Part shown: positions 1 through 4,978 of the stretch, one piece after another
Layout: each line of letters starts with the position of its first letter
How positions within the stretch are numbered: position 1 is the stretch's first letter
Assembly: GCA_023396215.1 (NCBI GenBank)
Contig: JAEWWW010000008.1
Coordinates: 1-5,353 of the forward strand
Length of the DNA: 5,353 nucleotides
Source: Bacillota bacterium
GTDB lineage: Bacteria > Bacillota > Clostridia > Oscillospirales > Ruminococcaceae
Reading direction: 5' to 3'
Notes under the pieces: model-generated
Databases searched by the model: none
Told to the model about the DNA's origin: nothing
Seen by the model: the letters and a program-made list of their open reading frames with translations, nothing else
Translations under genes and position numbers: made by a program

Positions 1-29
1 CTTTTGTCCCCCTTTGTGCAGCAATGGCT

Positions 30-52
30 GCGGCAGGCTGCATATCTGCCGC
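30..52. other. Short GC-rich inverted repeat downstream of rpoZ
   Basis: GCGGCAG at 30-36 pairs perfectly with CTGCCGC at 46-52 around a 9-nt loop. Neither strand has a T-run after it, so it is not a convincing intrinsic terminator. It lies in the short gap after the rpoZ stop and may only be a weak structure between operon genes. The 11-mer GGCTGCGGCAG at 26-36 recurs at 2502-2512 inside another hairpin. Confidence 0.3.
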
Positions 53-77
53 CTGCCCGCAAAATCTCTCTATTCGG

Positions 78-290
78 TTAGTTTTGAGTGATATGGACGT
101 CTGAATCGCTCATCTTTTCCTGCCCGGCGGCAAACATCTCCACCGCGAGGGTCACCGGCTTTTCCTCCAGCGGAATGCGGCCTTCCTCGGCGTCGTTGGC
201 AAGCTCGCGGGCCTTGCGGGCCACGGCCACCACAAACTCATAGTAGCTCTCGCCCTTTTTAAGTATCTGCGACATGGCGGGTCTAAGCAT
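78..290 (-). CDS. rpoZ: DNA-directed RNA polymerase subunit omega
   Basis: This 70-residue protein is the small omega subunit, which helps fold and retain the beta-prime subunit of RNA polymerase. It begins MLRPAMSQILKKGESYYEFV, close to the 'MLRPS...L' opening of Firmicutes omega. It then has the conserved helix VVAVARKARELA (about residues 20-31) and the segment EEKPVTLAVEMFAAG (about 42-56). The length suits clostridial omega proteins. An alternative ATG lies at 275, but the SD AGAGGTG at 298-304 sits 7 nt before the ATG at 290 and would be too far from 275, so 290 is chosen. The first 8 nt overlap the gmk stop region, suggesting translational coupling. Position as last visible gene of yicC-remA-gmk-rpoZ matches the Bacillus order, where coaBC and priA follow. 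The family call rests on sequence and context together. Confidence 0.94.
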   Translation of the reverse strand: MLRPAMSQILKKGESYYEFVVAVARKARELANDAEEGRIPLEEKPVTLAVEMFAAGQEKMSDSDVHITQN

Positions 291-894
291 TTTTCAGCAC
301 CTCTTCTATCATATGTTTTTGATATTTTATTGAAAATTTAGCGGTTCTTATGACACAATTCAAATTTTTGCAGGCTTCCTCGATGCTGTCGTTGACGATG
401 ATGTAGTCGTACCCCATGGCCTGCTCCAGCTCGTAGCGGGCGGCGGCAAGGCGGCCCAGTATCGCTTCGCTGTCCTCGGTGCCCCGGCCGGTGAGCCTAT
501 CCTTAAGCTTATCAAAGGCGGGGGGCAGCACAAACACAAACAACGCCTCGGGGCAGGTCTTTTTCACCTGCGCGGCTCCGTTGACCTCAATCTCCAAAAT
601 CACATCCCGCCCGGCGTCAAGCTCCTGCTCAACAAAGCTGCGGGGGGTGCCGTAATAGTTGCCGTTATAGAAGGTGTGCTCCAGCATCTGCCCTTCCTCA
701 ATGAGGCGCGCAAACTCCTCGTGGGAGATAAAGTGGTAATTCTTTCCGTCCACCTCGCCCTTGCGGGGGGCGCGTGTGGTGGCCGATATCGAGTAGGAGA
801 TATCCCGCTCCTCAGAAAAAAAGTGGCCCAGCAGCGTGCTTTTTCCCACACCGGAAGGGCCGGAAAACACAATTAGTATACCCCGTTTAGTCAT
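283..894 (-). CDS. gmk: Guanylate kinase
   Basis: This 203-residue enzyme is a cytoplasmic guanylate kinase that converts GMP and ATP to GDP and ADP. The P-loop GPSGVGKST is at residues 12-20. The GMP-binding stretch SATTRAPRKGEVDGKNYHF (37-55) contains S37, R41, R44 and Y53. E72 and the YYGT turn (80-83) follow, then ILEIEVNGAAQV (99-110). The lid carries RLTGRGTED, and YDYIIVND lies near the C-terminus. The length fits the family (about 190-210). The reading frame stays open upstream to 1101, but that extension is antisense-like low-complexity sequence inside remA. The ATG at 892-894 lies directly before the P-loop strand and has GAGGAG at 905-910 upstream. It overlaps the remA stop by 8 nt and the rpoZ start by 8 nt. 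In Firmicutes Gmk is a known (p)ppGpp target, but nothing visible here tests that. Confidence 0.98.
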   Translation of the reverse strand: MTKRGILIVFSGPSGVGKSTLLGHFFSEERDISYSISATTRAPRKGEVDGKNYHFISHEEFARLIEEGQMLEHTFYNGNYYGTPRSFVEQELDAGRDVILEIEVNGAAQVKKTCPEALFVFVLPPAFDKLKDRLTGRGTEDSEAILGRLAAARYELEQAMGYDYIIVNDSIEEACKNLNCVIRTAKFSIKYQKHMIEEVLKNA

Positions 895-1153
895 TGTCTT
901 CCAGCTCCTCGGTATCGTCATAATCCACCAGCCGATTGGCAACCGTTTCGGGCTGCACCGCCGAAAGGATAACATGATCGGAATCGGTGATGATAACCGC
1001 CCTTGTGCGGCGGCCGTAGGTTGCGTCGATAAGGGTGCCGCGGTCGCGGGCGTCCTGTATAATGCGTTTGATGGGGGCGGACTCGGGGCTGACGATGGCA
1101 ATCAGCCGGTGGGCCGAAACCATGTTGCCAAAGCCTATGTTAATCAGCTTCAT
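887..1153 (-). CDS. remA: RemA-family DNA-binding regulator (DUF370)
   Basis: This 88-residue protein matches RemA (formerly YlzA, DUF370) along almost its whole length. It starts MKLINIGFGNMVSAHRLIAI and continues IVSPESAPIKRIIQDARDRG (20-39), DATYGRRTRAVI (43-54) and DSDHVILSAVQPETVANRL (57-75), ending in an acidic tail (DYDDTEELEDND). In Bacillus subtilis, RemA is a ring-forming DNA-binding activator of biofilm matrix and osmoprotection genes. Arginines R16, R48, R49 and R51 line up, from memory, with Bacillus residues implicated in DNA binding. Its targets in this organism are unknown and none is evident in the window. The SD AAGGAGG (1160-1166) is perfect and lies 6 nt before the ATG, the strongest ribosome site in the operon, so high expression is likely. 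It is second in the operon after yicC, as in Bacillus. Confidence 0.97.
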   Translation of the reverse strand: MKLINIGFGNMVSAHRLIAIVSPESAPIKRIIQDARDRGTLIDATYGRRTRAVIITDSDHVILSAVQPETVANRLVDYDDTEELEDND

Positions 1154-1159
1154 AATCTT

Positions 1160-1166
1160 CCTCCTT
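1160..1166 (-). promoter_or_regulatory. Consensus ribosome binding site of remA
   Basis: Read on the minus strand this is AAGGAGG, 6 nt before the remA ATG. It touches a 6-bp inverted repeat (GCGGCA at 1167-1172, TGCCGC at 1185-1190, 12-nt loop) that could form a hairpin ending right at the SD. Confidence 0.85.
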
Positions 1167-1195
1167 GCGGCAGTGTGCCGGTGGTGCCGCGCAAA

Positions 1196-1233
1196 GCAAA
1201 GGGCCGCCGGTTTGTTTCCGCTGCGGTCTTTGC
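1196..1233 (-). other. Imperfect hairpin between yicC and remA
   Basis: The 138-nt yicC-remA gap shows no promoter but contains a long imperfect hairpin. GCAAAG (1196-1201) pairs with CTTTGC (1228-1233), CCGC (1204-1207) with GCGG (1223-1226), and CGG (1208-1210) with CCG (1218-1220), around the loop TTTGTTT. Two small interior bulges interrupt the stem. On the minus strand the 3' side runs into CCCTTTGCTTTGCG, only a weak T-tract. It could be an attenuator or processing site that sets remA-gmk-rpoZ levels relative to yicC, or a degraded repeat. Its left half (14 nt) is identical to 2477-2490. Confidence 0.4.
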
Positions 1234-1291
1234 GTGCCCGGCTTTCGGCTTCTGCCCGGTTTTATGGTGGTTGCCGGTCGCTCCCGCGGCC

Positions 1292-2170
1292 TTATTCCAG
1301 GTTTTGAATCTGCTCCCGCAGCTTTTCAATCTCAGACTTTATCTCAACCACCAGCCGCGATACCGCGATATCCTGACATTTTGAGCCGATGGTGTTGGCC
1401 TCGCGGTTAAACTCCTGCACCAGGAAGTCCAGCTTGCGGCCCAGCGCCTCGCCACTCCCTAGTATCTGCCGAAATTGGGTAATATGGCTGCGCAGCCGCA
1501 CCGTTTCTTCATCGATGCTGACCCGCTCGGCAAAGACGGCGGCCTCGGTGAGGATACGCTGTTCGTCAATACCCGCCTGACCCAGCACCTCGGTCATCTT
1601 TTGGTAAAGCCGGTTGCGGTAGCTTTCCACCGTGCGGGGCGACTGCTCCTCCACCGCGGCAAGGTGCTCCTCGATGGCACTCAGCCGGGCCTCAAGGTCC
1701 TTCCGCAGCCTGCCGCCCTCCTGCTCCCGCATGGCTACAAAGCCCGCAATCGCCTTTTCGGCCACCGTTTGCACGCAGGCCCACACCTCGTCGATATCCT
1801 CGGCGGGCTTGCGCACCACATACAGGTCGCCAAAGCGGCTGAGGGTGGCGGTGGTGATGTCGTCGGTCAGCCCAAGGCGGCTGCCCATCTCCCGCAGTGC
1901 CTCAAGGTAAGAAGCGGCGAGGCTTTGGTTAATCTGCACGTCGGCGGCCCCGCCGTCCAGCGTGACGATGGTGACCGAAACATCCACCTTGCCGCGGGCG
2001 ATGGCGCCCTGCACCAACCCCTTGAGCTTCTCCTCCAGATAGGCGTAGGCCCGGGGCACCCGGGATGAAAACTCAAAAAAACGGTGATTGACCGACCTTA
2101 TCTCAACAGTGATATCCTTTCCCTCTAACAGTTCCTGCGCTCTGCCGTAGCCGGTCATGCTTCTAACCAT
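1292..2170 (-). CDS. yicC: YicC/YloC-family endoribonuclease
   Basis: This 292-residue protein belongs to the YicC family (Bacillus name YloC), whose E. coli and Bacillus members are reported endoribonucleases. The N-terminal domain opens MVRSMTGYGRAQ with the signature VEIRSVNHRFFEFSSRVPRA (about 22-41). The middle (about 145-200) is helical and charged, likely coiled-coil. The C-terminal DUF1732 domain contains FLVQEFNREANTIGSK (249-264) and ends in a charged helix, VVEIKSEIEKLREQIQNLE. The length is normal for the family. The ATG at 2168-2170 gives the family-typical 'MxRSMTGYGR' start. Its SD is modest: GGAAAGG (2182-2188) 11 nt upstream, or GGTGG (2174-2178) 3 nt upstream. It is first in the operon with remA-gmk-rpoZ and reads from the promoter at 2370-2398. 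RNA targets cannot be inferred from the sequence. Confidence 0.97.
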   Translation of the reverse strand: MVRSMTGYGRAQELLEGKDITVEIRSVNHRFFEFSSRVPRAYAYLEEKLKGLVQGAIARGKVDVSVTIVTLDGGAADVQINQSLAASYLEALREMGSRLGLTDDITTATLSRFGDLYVVRKPAEDIDEVWACVQTVAEKAIAGFVAMREQEGGRLRKDLEARLSAIEEHLAAVEEQSPRTVESYRNRLYQKMTEVLGQAGIDEQRILTEAAVFAERVSIDEETVRLRSHITQFRQILGSGEALGRKLDFLVQEFNREANTIGSKCQDIAVSRLVVEIKSEIEKLREQIQNLE

Positions 2171-2199
2171 AAGCCACCGAACCTTTCCATCTTTATCAT
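2155..2199 (-). CDS. Possible 14-codon leader ORF overlapping the yicC start
   Basis: An ATG at 2197-2199 opens a 14-residue frame, MIKMERFGGLWLEA, that stops at 2155-2157. The SD GGAG (2205-2208) is 5 nt upstream, better spaced than the site of yicC itself. Its TGA overlaps the internal fifth codon (ATG) of yicC as ATGA, and the frame spans the yicC start. It could tune yicC translation by coupling or competition, or be chance. No homologue is recognised and it is too short to judge by coding statistics. Confidence 0.2.
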   Translation of the reverse strand: MIKMERFGGLWLEA

Positions 2200-2363
2200 A
2201 CCTGCTCCAAGGGCTCCGGGGCAGCGCCCGCCATCGGTTACCGGCGGGGTCTGCTGTCCTTGCCGGGTGGAAAATCCCCGGCCCACAGCCCGTCCGGCTT
2301 TGGTAACAAGTCTATTTTTCTCAAAAAATCTCTGTTTTTCTCACGATTAGGCAAATTTATCTT
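2171..2363 (-). promoter_or_regulatory. Long structured leader of the yicC operon
   Basis: With the promoter at 2370-2398, transcription should begin near 2363, leaving a leader of about 190 nt. It starts A/T-rich (2300-2363), then becomes GC-rich and foldable. CCCGCC (2227-2232) pairs with GGCGGG (2243-2248), and an outer stem pairs GGGCAGC (2219-2225) with GCTGTCC (2253-2259, one G-U). A second hairpin pairs GCCGGG (2262-2267) with CCCGGC (2277-2282). CCGGC at 2294-2298 could compete for the same strand, allowing two alternative folds. I recognise no known riboswitch class, and no hairpin is followed by a long T-run. A regulatory role is inferred only from leader length and foldability. Confidence 0.35.
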
Positions 2364-2369
2364 CCTCAC

Positions 2370-2398
2370 ATTGTACTATCTGGCAGGGGGTTTGTCAA
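2370..2398 (-). promoter_or_regulatory. Sigma-A-type promoter of the yicC-remA-gmk-rpoZ operon
   Basis: On the minus strand TTGACA (2393-2398) and TACAAT (2370-2375) are separated by exactly 17 nt. The -35 is perfect and the -10 matches five of six positions. It faces yicC, the next gene, about 200 nt downstream. It is the best promoter in the window and predicts strong, basal housekeeping transcription. Confidence 0.85.
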
Positions 2399-2476
2399 AT
2401 ACAGCCATAGGGCCACCCGCAGCCCAAAAAGCAGCGGTTTTCTGCCCGCAGCAACGCCTTAACCGGCCCCGCAGAC

Positions 2477-2490
2477 GCAAAGGGCCGCCG
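2477..2490. repeat. 14-bp direct repeat, copy 2 (copy 1 at 1196-1209)
   Basis: GCAAAGGGCCGCCG occurs identically at 1196-1209 and 2477-2490, both in intergenic DNA and both as one arm of a hairpin. On the minus strand it reads CGGCGGCCCTTTGC, placing the short CCCTTTGC after the stem. Two copies in 1.3 kb, with similar context (GCTGCGG follows both), suggest a common element rather than chance. Confidence 0.5.
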
Positions 2491-2514
2491 CAGCCGGAGA
2501 GGGCTGCGGCAGCC
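2483..2514 (-). terminator. GC-rich hairpin, probable terminator of the carboxypeptidase gene
   Basis: GCCGCAGCC (2487-2495) pairs perfectly over 9 bp with GGCTGCGGC (2502-2510) around a 6-nt loop. Three more pairs (2483-2485 with 2512-2514) extend it past one C-A mismatch. It starts 27 nt after the minus-strand stop at 2541. The T-tract after it on that strand is poor (CCCTTTGCG), so termination is inferred from position and stability. An alternative reading is a plus-strand structure or a dispersed GC-rich repeat unit. Confidence 0.5.
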
Positions 2515-2540
2515 GATATCGGTTTTTCATAAAAGGAGAC

Positions 2541-3905
2541 TTACAGCCTGCGCCCCGACGAGCGACGGCGGCGGCGACGGGCGCTTCCTGTGCCGTATTT
2601 TCGGTGGTTGCGGTTGCGCAGTATCATCAGCACCACATAGAGCACCAGCAGCAGCGCCACAAAGATGACGGCAAACTTGGCCCAGAAGGAGGCGAAAAAG
2701 CCCTTGACCTTGCTCCAGTAGTAGAGGGGCTTGCTCATCTCGATGGTTTCGCCCGCCAGCAGCACCACCCGGCCCACCTCTTCGCCCGCCAGCATCAGCC
2801 GGACGCTGCCCACTTCGTCCCCCCTGCTGACCGGGGCCTGCAGGCTTTCGGGGATATCGGGCAGAAGCTGCACGCTGGAGGCCTCGATATCCGAAGGCAC
2901 CAGCGAGGTAAACCGCTCGGCGCTGATGAGCGCCACCGAGTCCTTCTCCAGCGAAAGCTCCACCGGAATCTCGGTCACCAGCTTGCCTTTTTCCAGCAGG
3001 GTCTTGACCCGGAAGGTATCAAAGGCCCATTCGTAAATCTTCTTGGTTTCGGTAAAGTTCAGGTACTCGGGGTAGGCTTTTCCGCTGGGGTCGTCGATGG
3101 GCGCGCCCATCAGCACGGTCAGGTAGGTAAAGCCGTCCCGGCTGGCTGATGAAACAAAACAGCGGCCCGCCTCGGGCAGCGTGCCGGTTTTAATCCCCCG
3201 GATAGGCGAATAATAGTACTGGCTGCTCTTGACCATCATCAGGTTGGTGGTGTTTTGCCGCAGCGAGCTGTGCTTGTTAGTGGGGCCGATCTCCTGGGTG
3301 GTTGTGGTGGCAAACTCCATAAACTCCGGCATTTCCATGGCGTAGCGGGCGATGATGGCCATATCCTTGGCGGTGGTGTAGTTGTTTTCATCGTGCAGGC
3401 CGTTGGCATTGGCAAAGTTGGTGCCGGTGCAGCCCAGCTCGCGGGCCTTATCGTTCATCATCTCGACAAACCGGGCGATAGAGCCATCCCCTATATGGTC
3501 GGCCAGCATCATGGCCGCCTCGTTGGCCGACTGCAGCATGGCGGCGTAAATCAGCCCCCGTGCGGTGACCTCCTCGTTTTGCAGGATGCCCCCCAGCGAG
3601 GCGTTTTTGCCGTAAAGGGCGTCCTGTATATACAGCTTAAGGGGGATAAGGGTGCCGTCCAAATCCTCTATGTTTTCCAGCGCCAGTATCACTGTCATAA
3701 TCTTGGTCAGCGAAGCGGGGTACATCTTTTTATCGGCGTTCTTTTCAAAAATCACCTTGCCGGTGTCCAGATTAACCATATAGACGGCTTCAGACTGCAA
3801 ATCAAAGGGCGGCGTGTACCCGGCCGCCAGCGTGGCGGTGCCCAGCGCCGCCGCAAACAGCAGCATCATCGCCACAAAAAAAGCCATTTTCCGCATCCTG
3901 CGCAT
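2541..3905 (-). CDS. D-alanyl-D-alanine carboxypeptidase (DacF/PBP5 type, peptidase S11)
   Basis: A secreted, membrane-anchored low-molecular-weight penicillin-binding protein that removes the terminal D-Ala from peptidoglycan pentapeptides, limiting cross-linking. Numbered from this start (454 residues), a basic N-terminus (MRRMRKM) and hydrophobic stretch to about residue 27 form a signal peptide. The catalytic motifs are SLTK (65-68, nucleophile S65, base K68), SAN (126-128) and KTG (239-241, in GIKTGTLPEAG). A C-terminal beta-rich domain (about 270-400) precedes a transmembrane segment (about 411-429) and a 25-residue arginine-rich tail with six consecutive Arg. The frame extends to an ATG at 3929, but that has no SD. 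The ATG at 3905 follows GGGTGAT (3913-3919) and gives a cleaner signal peptide. The promoter at 3950-3978 supports either. It is a separate minus-strand unit upstream of the yicC operon. DacF, DacB and DacA cannot be told apart here, so no symbol is given. Confidence 0.95.
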   Translation of the reverse strand: MRRMRKMAFFVAMMLLFAAALGTATLAAGYTPPFDLQSEAVYMVNLDTGKVIFEKNADKKMYPASLTKIMTVILALENIEDLDGTLIPLKLYIQDALYGKNASLGGILQNEEVTARGLIYAAMLQSANEAAMMLADHIGDGSIARFVEMMNDKARELGCTGTNFANANGLHDENNYTTAKDMAIIARYAMEMPEFMEFATTTTQEIGPTNKHSSLRQNTTNLMMVKSSQYYYSPIRGIKTGTLPEAGRCFVSSASRDGFTYLTVLMGAPIDDPSGKAYPEYLNFTETKKIYEWAFDTFRVKTLLEKGKLVTEIPVELSLEKDSVALISAERFTSLVPSDIEASSVQLLPDIPESLQAPVSRGDEVGSVRLMLAGEEVGRVVLLAGETIEMSKPLYYWSKVKGFFASFWAKFAVIFVALLLVLYVVLMILRNRNHRKYGTGSARRRRRRSSGRRL

Positions 3906-3949
3906 ATAGACAATCACCCGCCCCTGCATTATTATATTCAGTAGATATT

Positions 3950-3978
3950 AGTATAACAGATTTTTCAGGCAGTGTCGA
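3950..3978 (-). promoter_or_regulatory. Promoter of the D-Ala-D-Ala carboxypeptidase gene
   Basis: On the minus strand TCGACA (3973-3978) and TATACT (3950-3955) are 17 nt apart, each matching five of six consensus positions. The start of transcription would be near 3943, giving a short leader. A second perfect -10 hexamer, TATAAT (3931-3936), lies closer to the gene but has only a poor -35 (CTGTTA). If used, it would start inside the longer 3929 frame and favour the 3905 start. Confidence 0.72.
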
Positions 3979-4132
3979 TAAAATCCCCCTGCTTTCCCCA
4001 AGGGTTTTTATCCTTTTTTGGCCCCTGCGCCGCCCGCGGCCTTTGCATAAAAGGTGTCGGATTTTGCCGGGTTTACTGCCTGCCTGCGGCAAACGCGGAC
4101 TGAAACCGCTTTTGCTCCCCGGCGGCGGGCGG

Positions 4133-4162
4133 TTGACAGCGCCGGCCCGGCTGGGGTAAAAT
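4133..4162 (+). promoter_or_regulatory. Promoter of the metallophosphatase gene
   Basis: TTGACA (4133-4138) is a perfect -35, and TAAAAT (4157-4162) matches five of six -10 positions, with an 18-nt spacer. Transcription would start near 4169, about 63 nt before the ATG, through a GC-rich leader. Confidence 0.75.
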
Positions 4163-4219
4163 AGCACACTGATACGCCCTTCTCTGCCCGCGGGGGCGGC
4201 GCCCGAAAGTTTGGTCTTT

Positions 4220-4224
4220 GGAGG
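4220..4224 (+). promoter_or_regulatory. Ribosome binding site that fixes the metallophosphatase start
   Basis: GGAGG lies 7 nt before the ATG at 4232. The longer frame begins with a TTG at 4211, upstream of this site, which is why the ATG is chosen. Confidence 0.85.
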
Positions 4225-4231
4225 TTTGCCC

Positions 4232-4903
4232 ATGATTTATGTGACGGGAGATATGCACGGCGACATCACCCGGTTTAAGGAGAAGGCTGTCAAGCGCCTG
4301 CGCCGGGGGGATACCCTCATTGTCTGCGGCGATTTCGGCTTTGTCTGGAACAACTCCCCCGAGGAGCAGAAGCTGCTGAAATGGATTGGCAAGCGCCGCT
4401 TTCACACCCTGTTTATCGAAGGCACCCACGACAACCTCGACCTGCTGGCCCAGTACCCTCTCAGCCAATGGCAGGGGGGCGAGGTGCGGGTGATATCGGG
4501 GCGGCTGATACAGCTACAGCGGGGGCAGATTTACAACATCGAGGAAAGCACCGTCTTTGCCATGGGGGGCGGAGAAAGCCGCGACCCCGACGTCCGCGAG
4601 CAGGGCAAAAGCTGGTGGGCGGAGGAGATGCCCACCCTCGAGCAGTTGGAGAAGGCCCGCCGCAATCTGGAAAGCTACCGCGGGGTGGTGGATTATATTG
4701 TGACCCACGACTGCCCGGGCTCGCTGCGCTCCTGTGTGGACAGCGAGGAAACGGTGAGCCACCTCAGCACTTTTTTTGACAGCATGCAGCAGCAGTGCCG
4801 CTACAAGAAGTGGTTCTTCGGCGCTTACCATCTGGATAAGCAGATACCTCCCTACTATTATGCGCTTTATAAAAGTGTTGTACCGGTGCGGGCCCAAAAA
4901 TAG
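4232..4903 (+). CDS. Calcineurin-like metallophosphatase family protein
   Basis: A 223-residue cytoplasmic protein of the metallophosphoesterase superfamily; its substrate is unknown. Motifs in order are GDMHGD (residues 6-11, ligands D7 and H9), CGDFGFVWN (32-40, D34), EGTHDN (63-68), a GGGE turn (112-115), THDCP (158-162, H159) and FFGAYHLDKQI (195-205, H200). Two usual metal-ligand motifs are altered. GNH(E/D) has T65 in place of Asn, and GHxH reads GAYH with A198 in place of the first His. Related clostridial proteins may share such changes, so the enzyme may bind metal differently or be weakened; decay is not shown. The frame is intact, and the WFFG-(x)3-HxDK ending is typical of a Firmicutes subfamily. 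The start is the ATG after GGAGG. It is a single-gene unit with its own promoter and terminator. It has no signal peptide or membrane segment. Confidence 0.92.
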   Translation: MIYVTGDMHGDITRFKEKAVKRLRRGDTLIVCGDFGFVWNNSPEEQKLLKWIGKRRFHTLFIEGTHDNLDLLAQYPLSQWQGGEVRVISGRLIQLQRGQIYNIEESTVFAMGGGESRDPDVREQGKSWWAEEMPTLEQLEKARRNLESYRGVVDYIVTHDCPGSLRSCVDSEETVSHLSTFFDSMQQQCRYKKWFFGAYHLDKQIPPYYYALYKSVVPVRAQK

Positions 4904-4917
4904 CCCGCATCTTTTTT
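4885..4917 (+). terminator. Intrinsic terminator of the metallophosphatase gene
   Basis: GGTGCGGGC (4885-4893) pairs with GCCCGCATC (4903-4911) over 9 bp including one G-U, with a 9-nt loop. Six T follow directly (4912-4917). The stem begins inside the coding sequence and the TAG stop (4901-4903) sits at the loop and 3' arm. The terminator separates this gene from glpK. Confidence 0.9.
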
Positions 4918-4978
4918 ATTGCAAAGCCGCTGCCGCGACCGATTGCCGCGCCGACGGCTTATATTTTTGCAGGGCTTC

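Larger units (their letters stand above)
2399..2540. other. Rest of the 370-nt gap between the carboxypeptidase and yicC
   Basis: The gap runs from 2171 to 2540. The part next to yicC holds the leader and promoter described separately. This remainder holds the hairpin at 2483-2514 and, next to it, the palindrome CCGATATCGG (2513-2522) followed by five T on the plus strand. No supported gene lies here. The minus-strand 23-codon frame 2459-2530 (MKNRYRLPQPSP...) has no SD and is made largely of the hairpin itself. Confidence 0.5.
3930..4231. other. Divergent promoter region between carboxypeptidase and metallophosphatase genes
   Basis: This 302-nt gap separates divergently transcribed genes and holds one promoter for each direction, described separately. 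Between them (about 3980-4130) I see T-runs on the plus strand at 4006-4019 and GC-rich stretches, but no supported gene, RNA or clear operator. Reading frames covering it on the minus strand continue antisense into the flanking genes and are not credible. Confidence 0.6.

Noticed and set aside
895..1101. 69-residue N-terminal extension that would make guanylate kinase 272 residues
   Set aside because: It lies wholly within remA, is low-complexity and Ser/Pro/Ala rich, and resembles no kinase. The ATG at 894 fits the family start and has an SD.
836..1384. 182-codon plus-strand frame over remA and the yicC end
   Set aside because: Antisense shadow of remA and yicC with no domain, SD or promoter.
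1475..2068. 197-codon plus-strand frame over yicC
   Set aside because: Antisense to a confidently identified gene; the His/Leu/Gly-rich composition is typical of GC-rich shadow frames.
2513..2527. Palindrome CCGATATCGG followed by TTTTT as a plus-strand terminator
   Set aside because: A 10-bp palindrome leaves no proper loop, and no plus-strand gene lies upstream to terminate.
2459..2530. 23-codon minus-strand frame MKNRYRLPQPSP... after the carboxypeptidase
   Set aside because: No SD, and it is composed largely of the hairpin; better seen as repeat or terminator sequence.
2604..3149. 181-codon plus-strand frame over the carboxypeptidase
   Set aside because: Antisense shadow, rich in His and Gln, no recognisable motif.
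3255..3944. 229-codon plus-strand frame over the carboxypeptidase
   Set aside because: Long but antisense to SxxK/SxN-containing sequence; Gly/His/Gln-rich and without an SD or promoter.
3802..4233. 143-codon minus-strand frame across the divergent region
   Set aside because: It crosses both opposing promoters, and its end is a frame-shifted read of the carboxypeptidase start.
4073..4468. 131-codon minus-strand frame over the metallophosphatase start
   Set aside because: Antisense to conserved metal-ligand motifs; no family resemblance.
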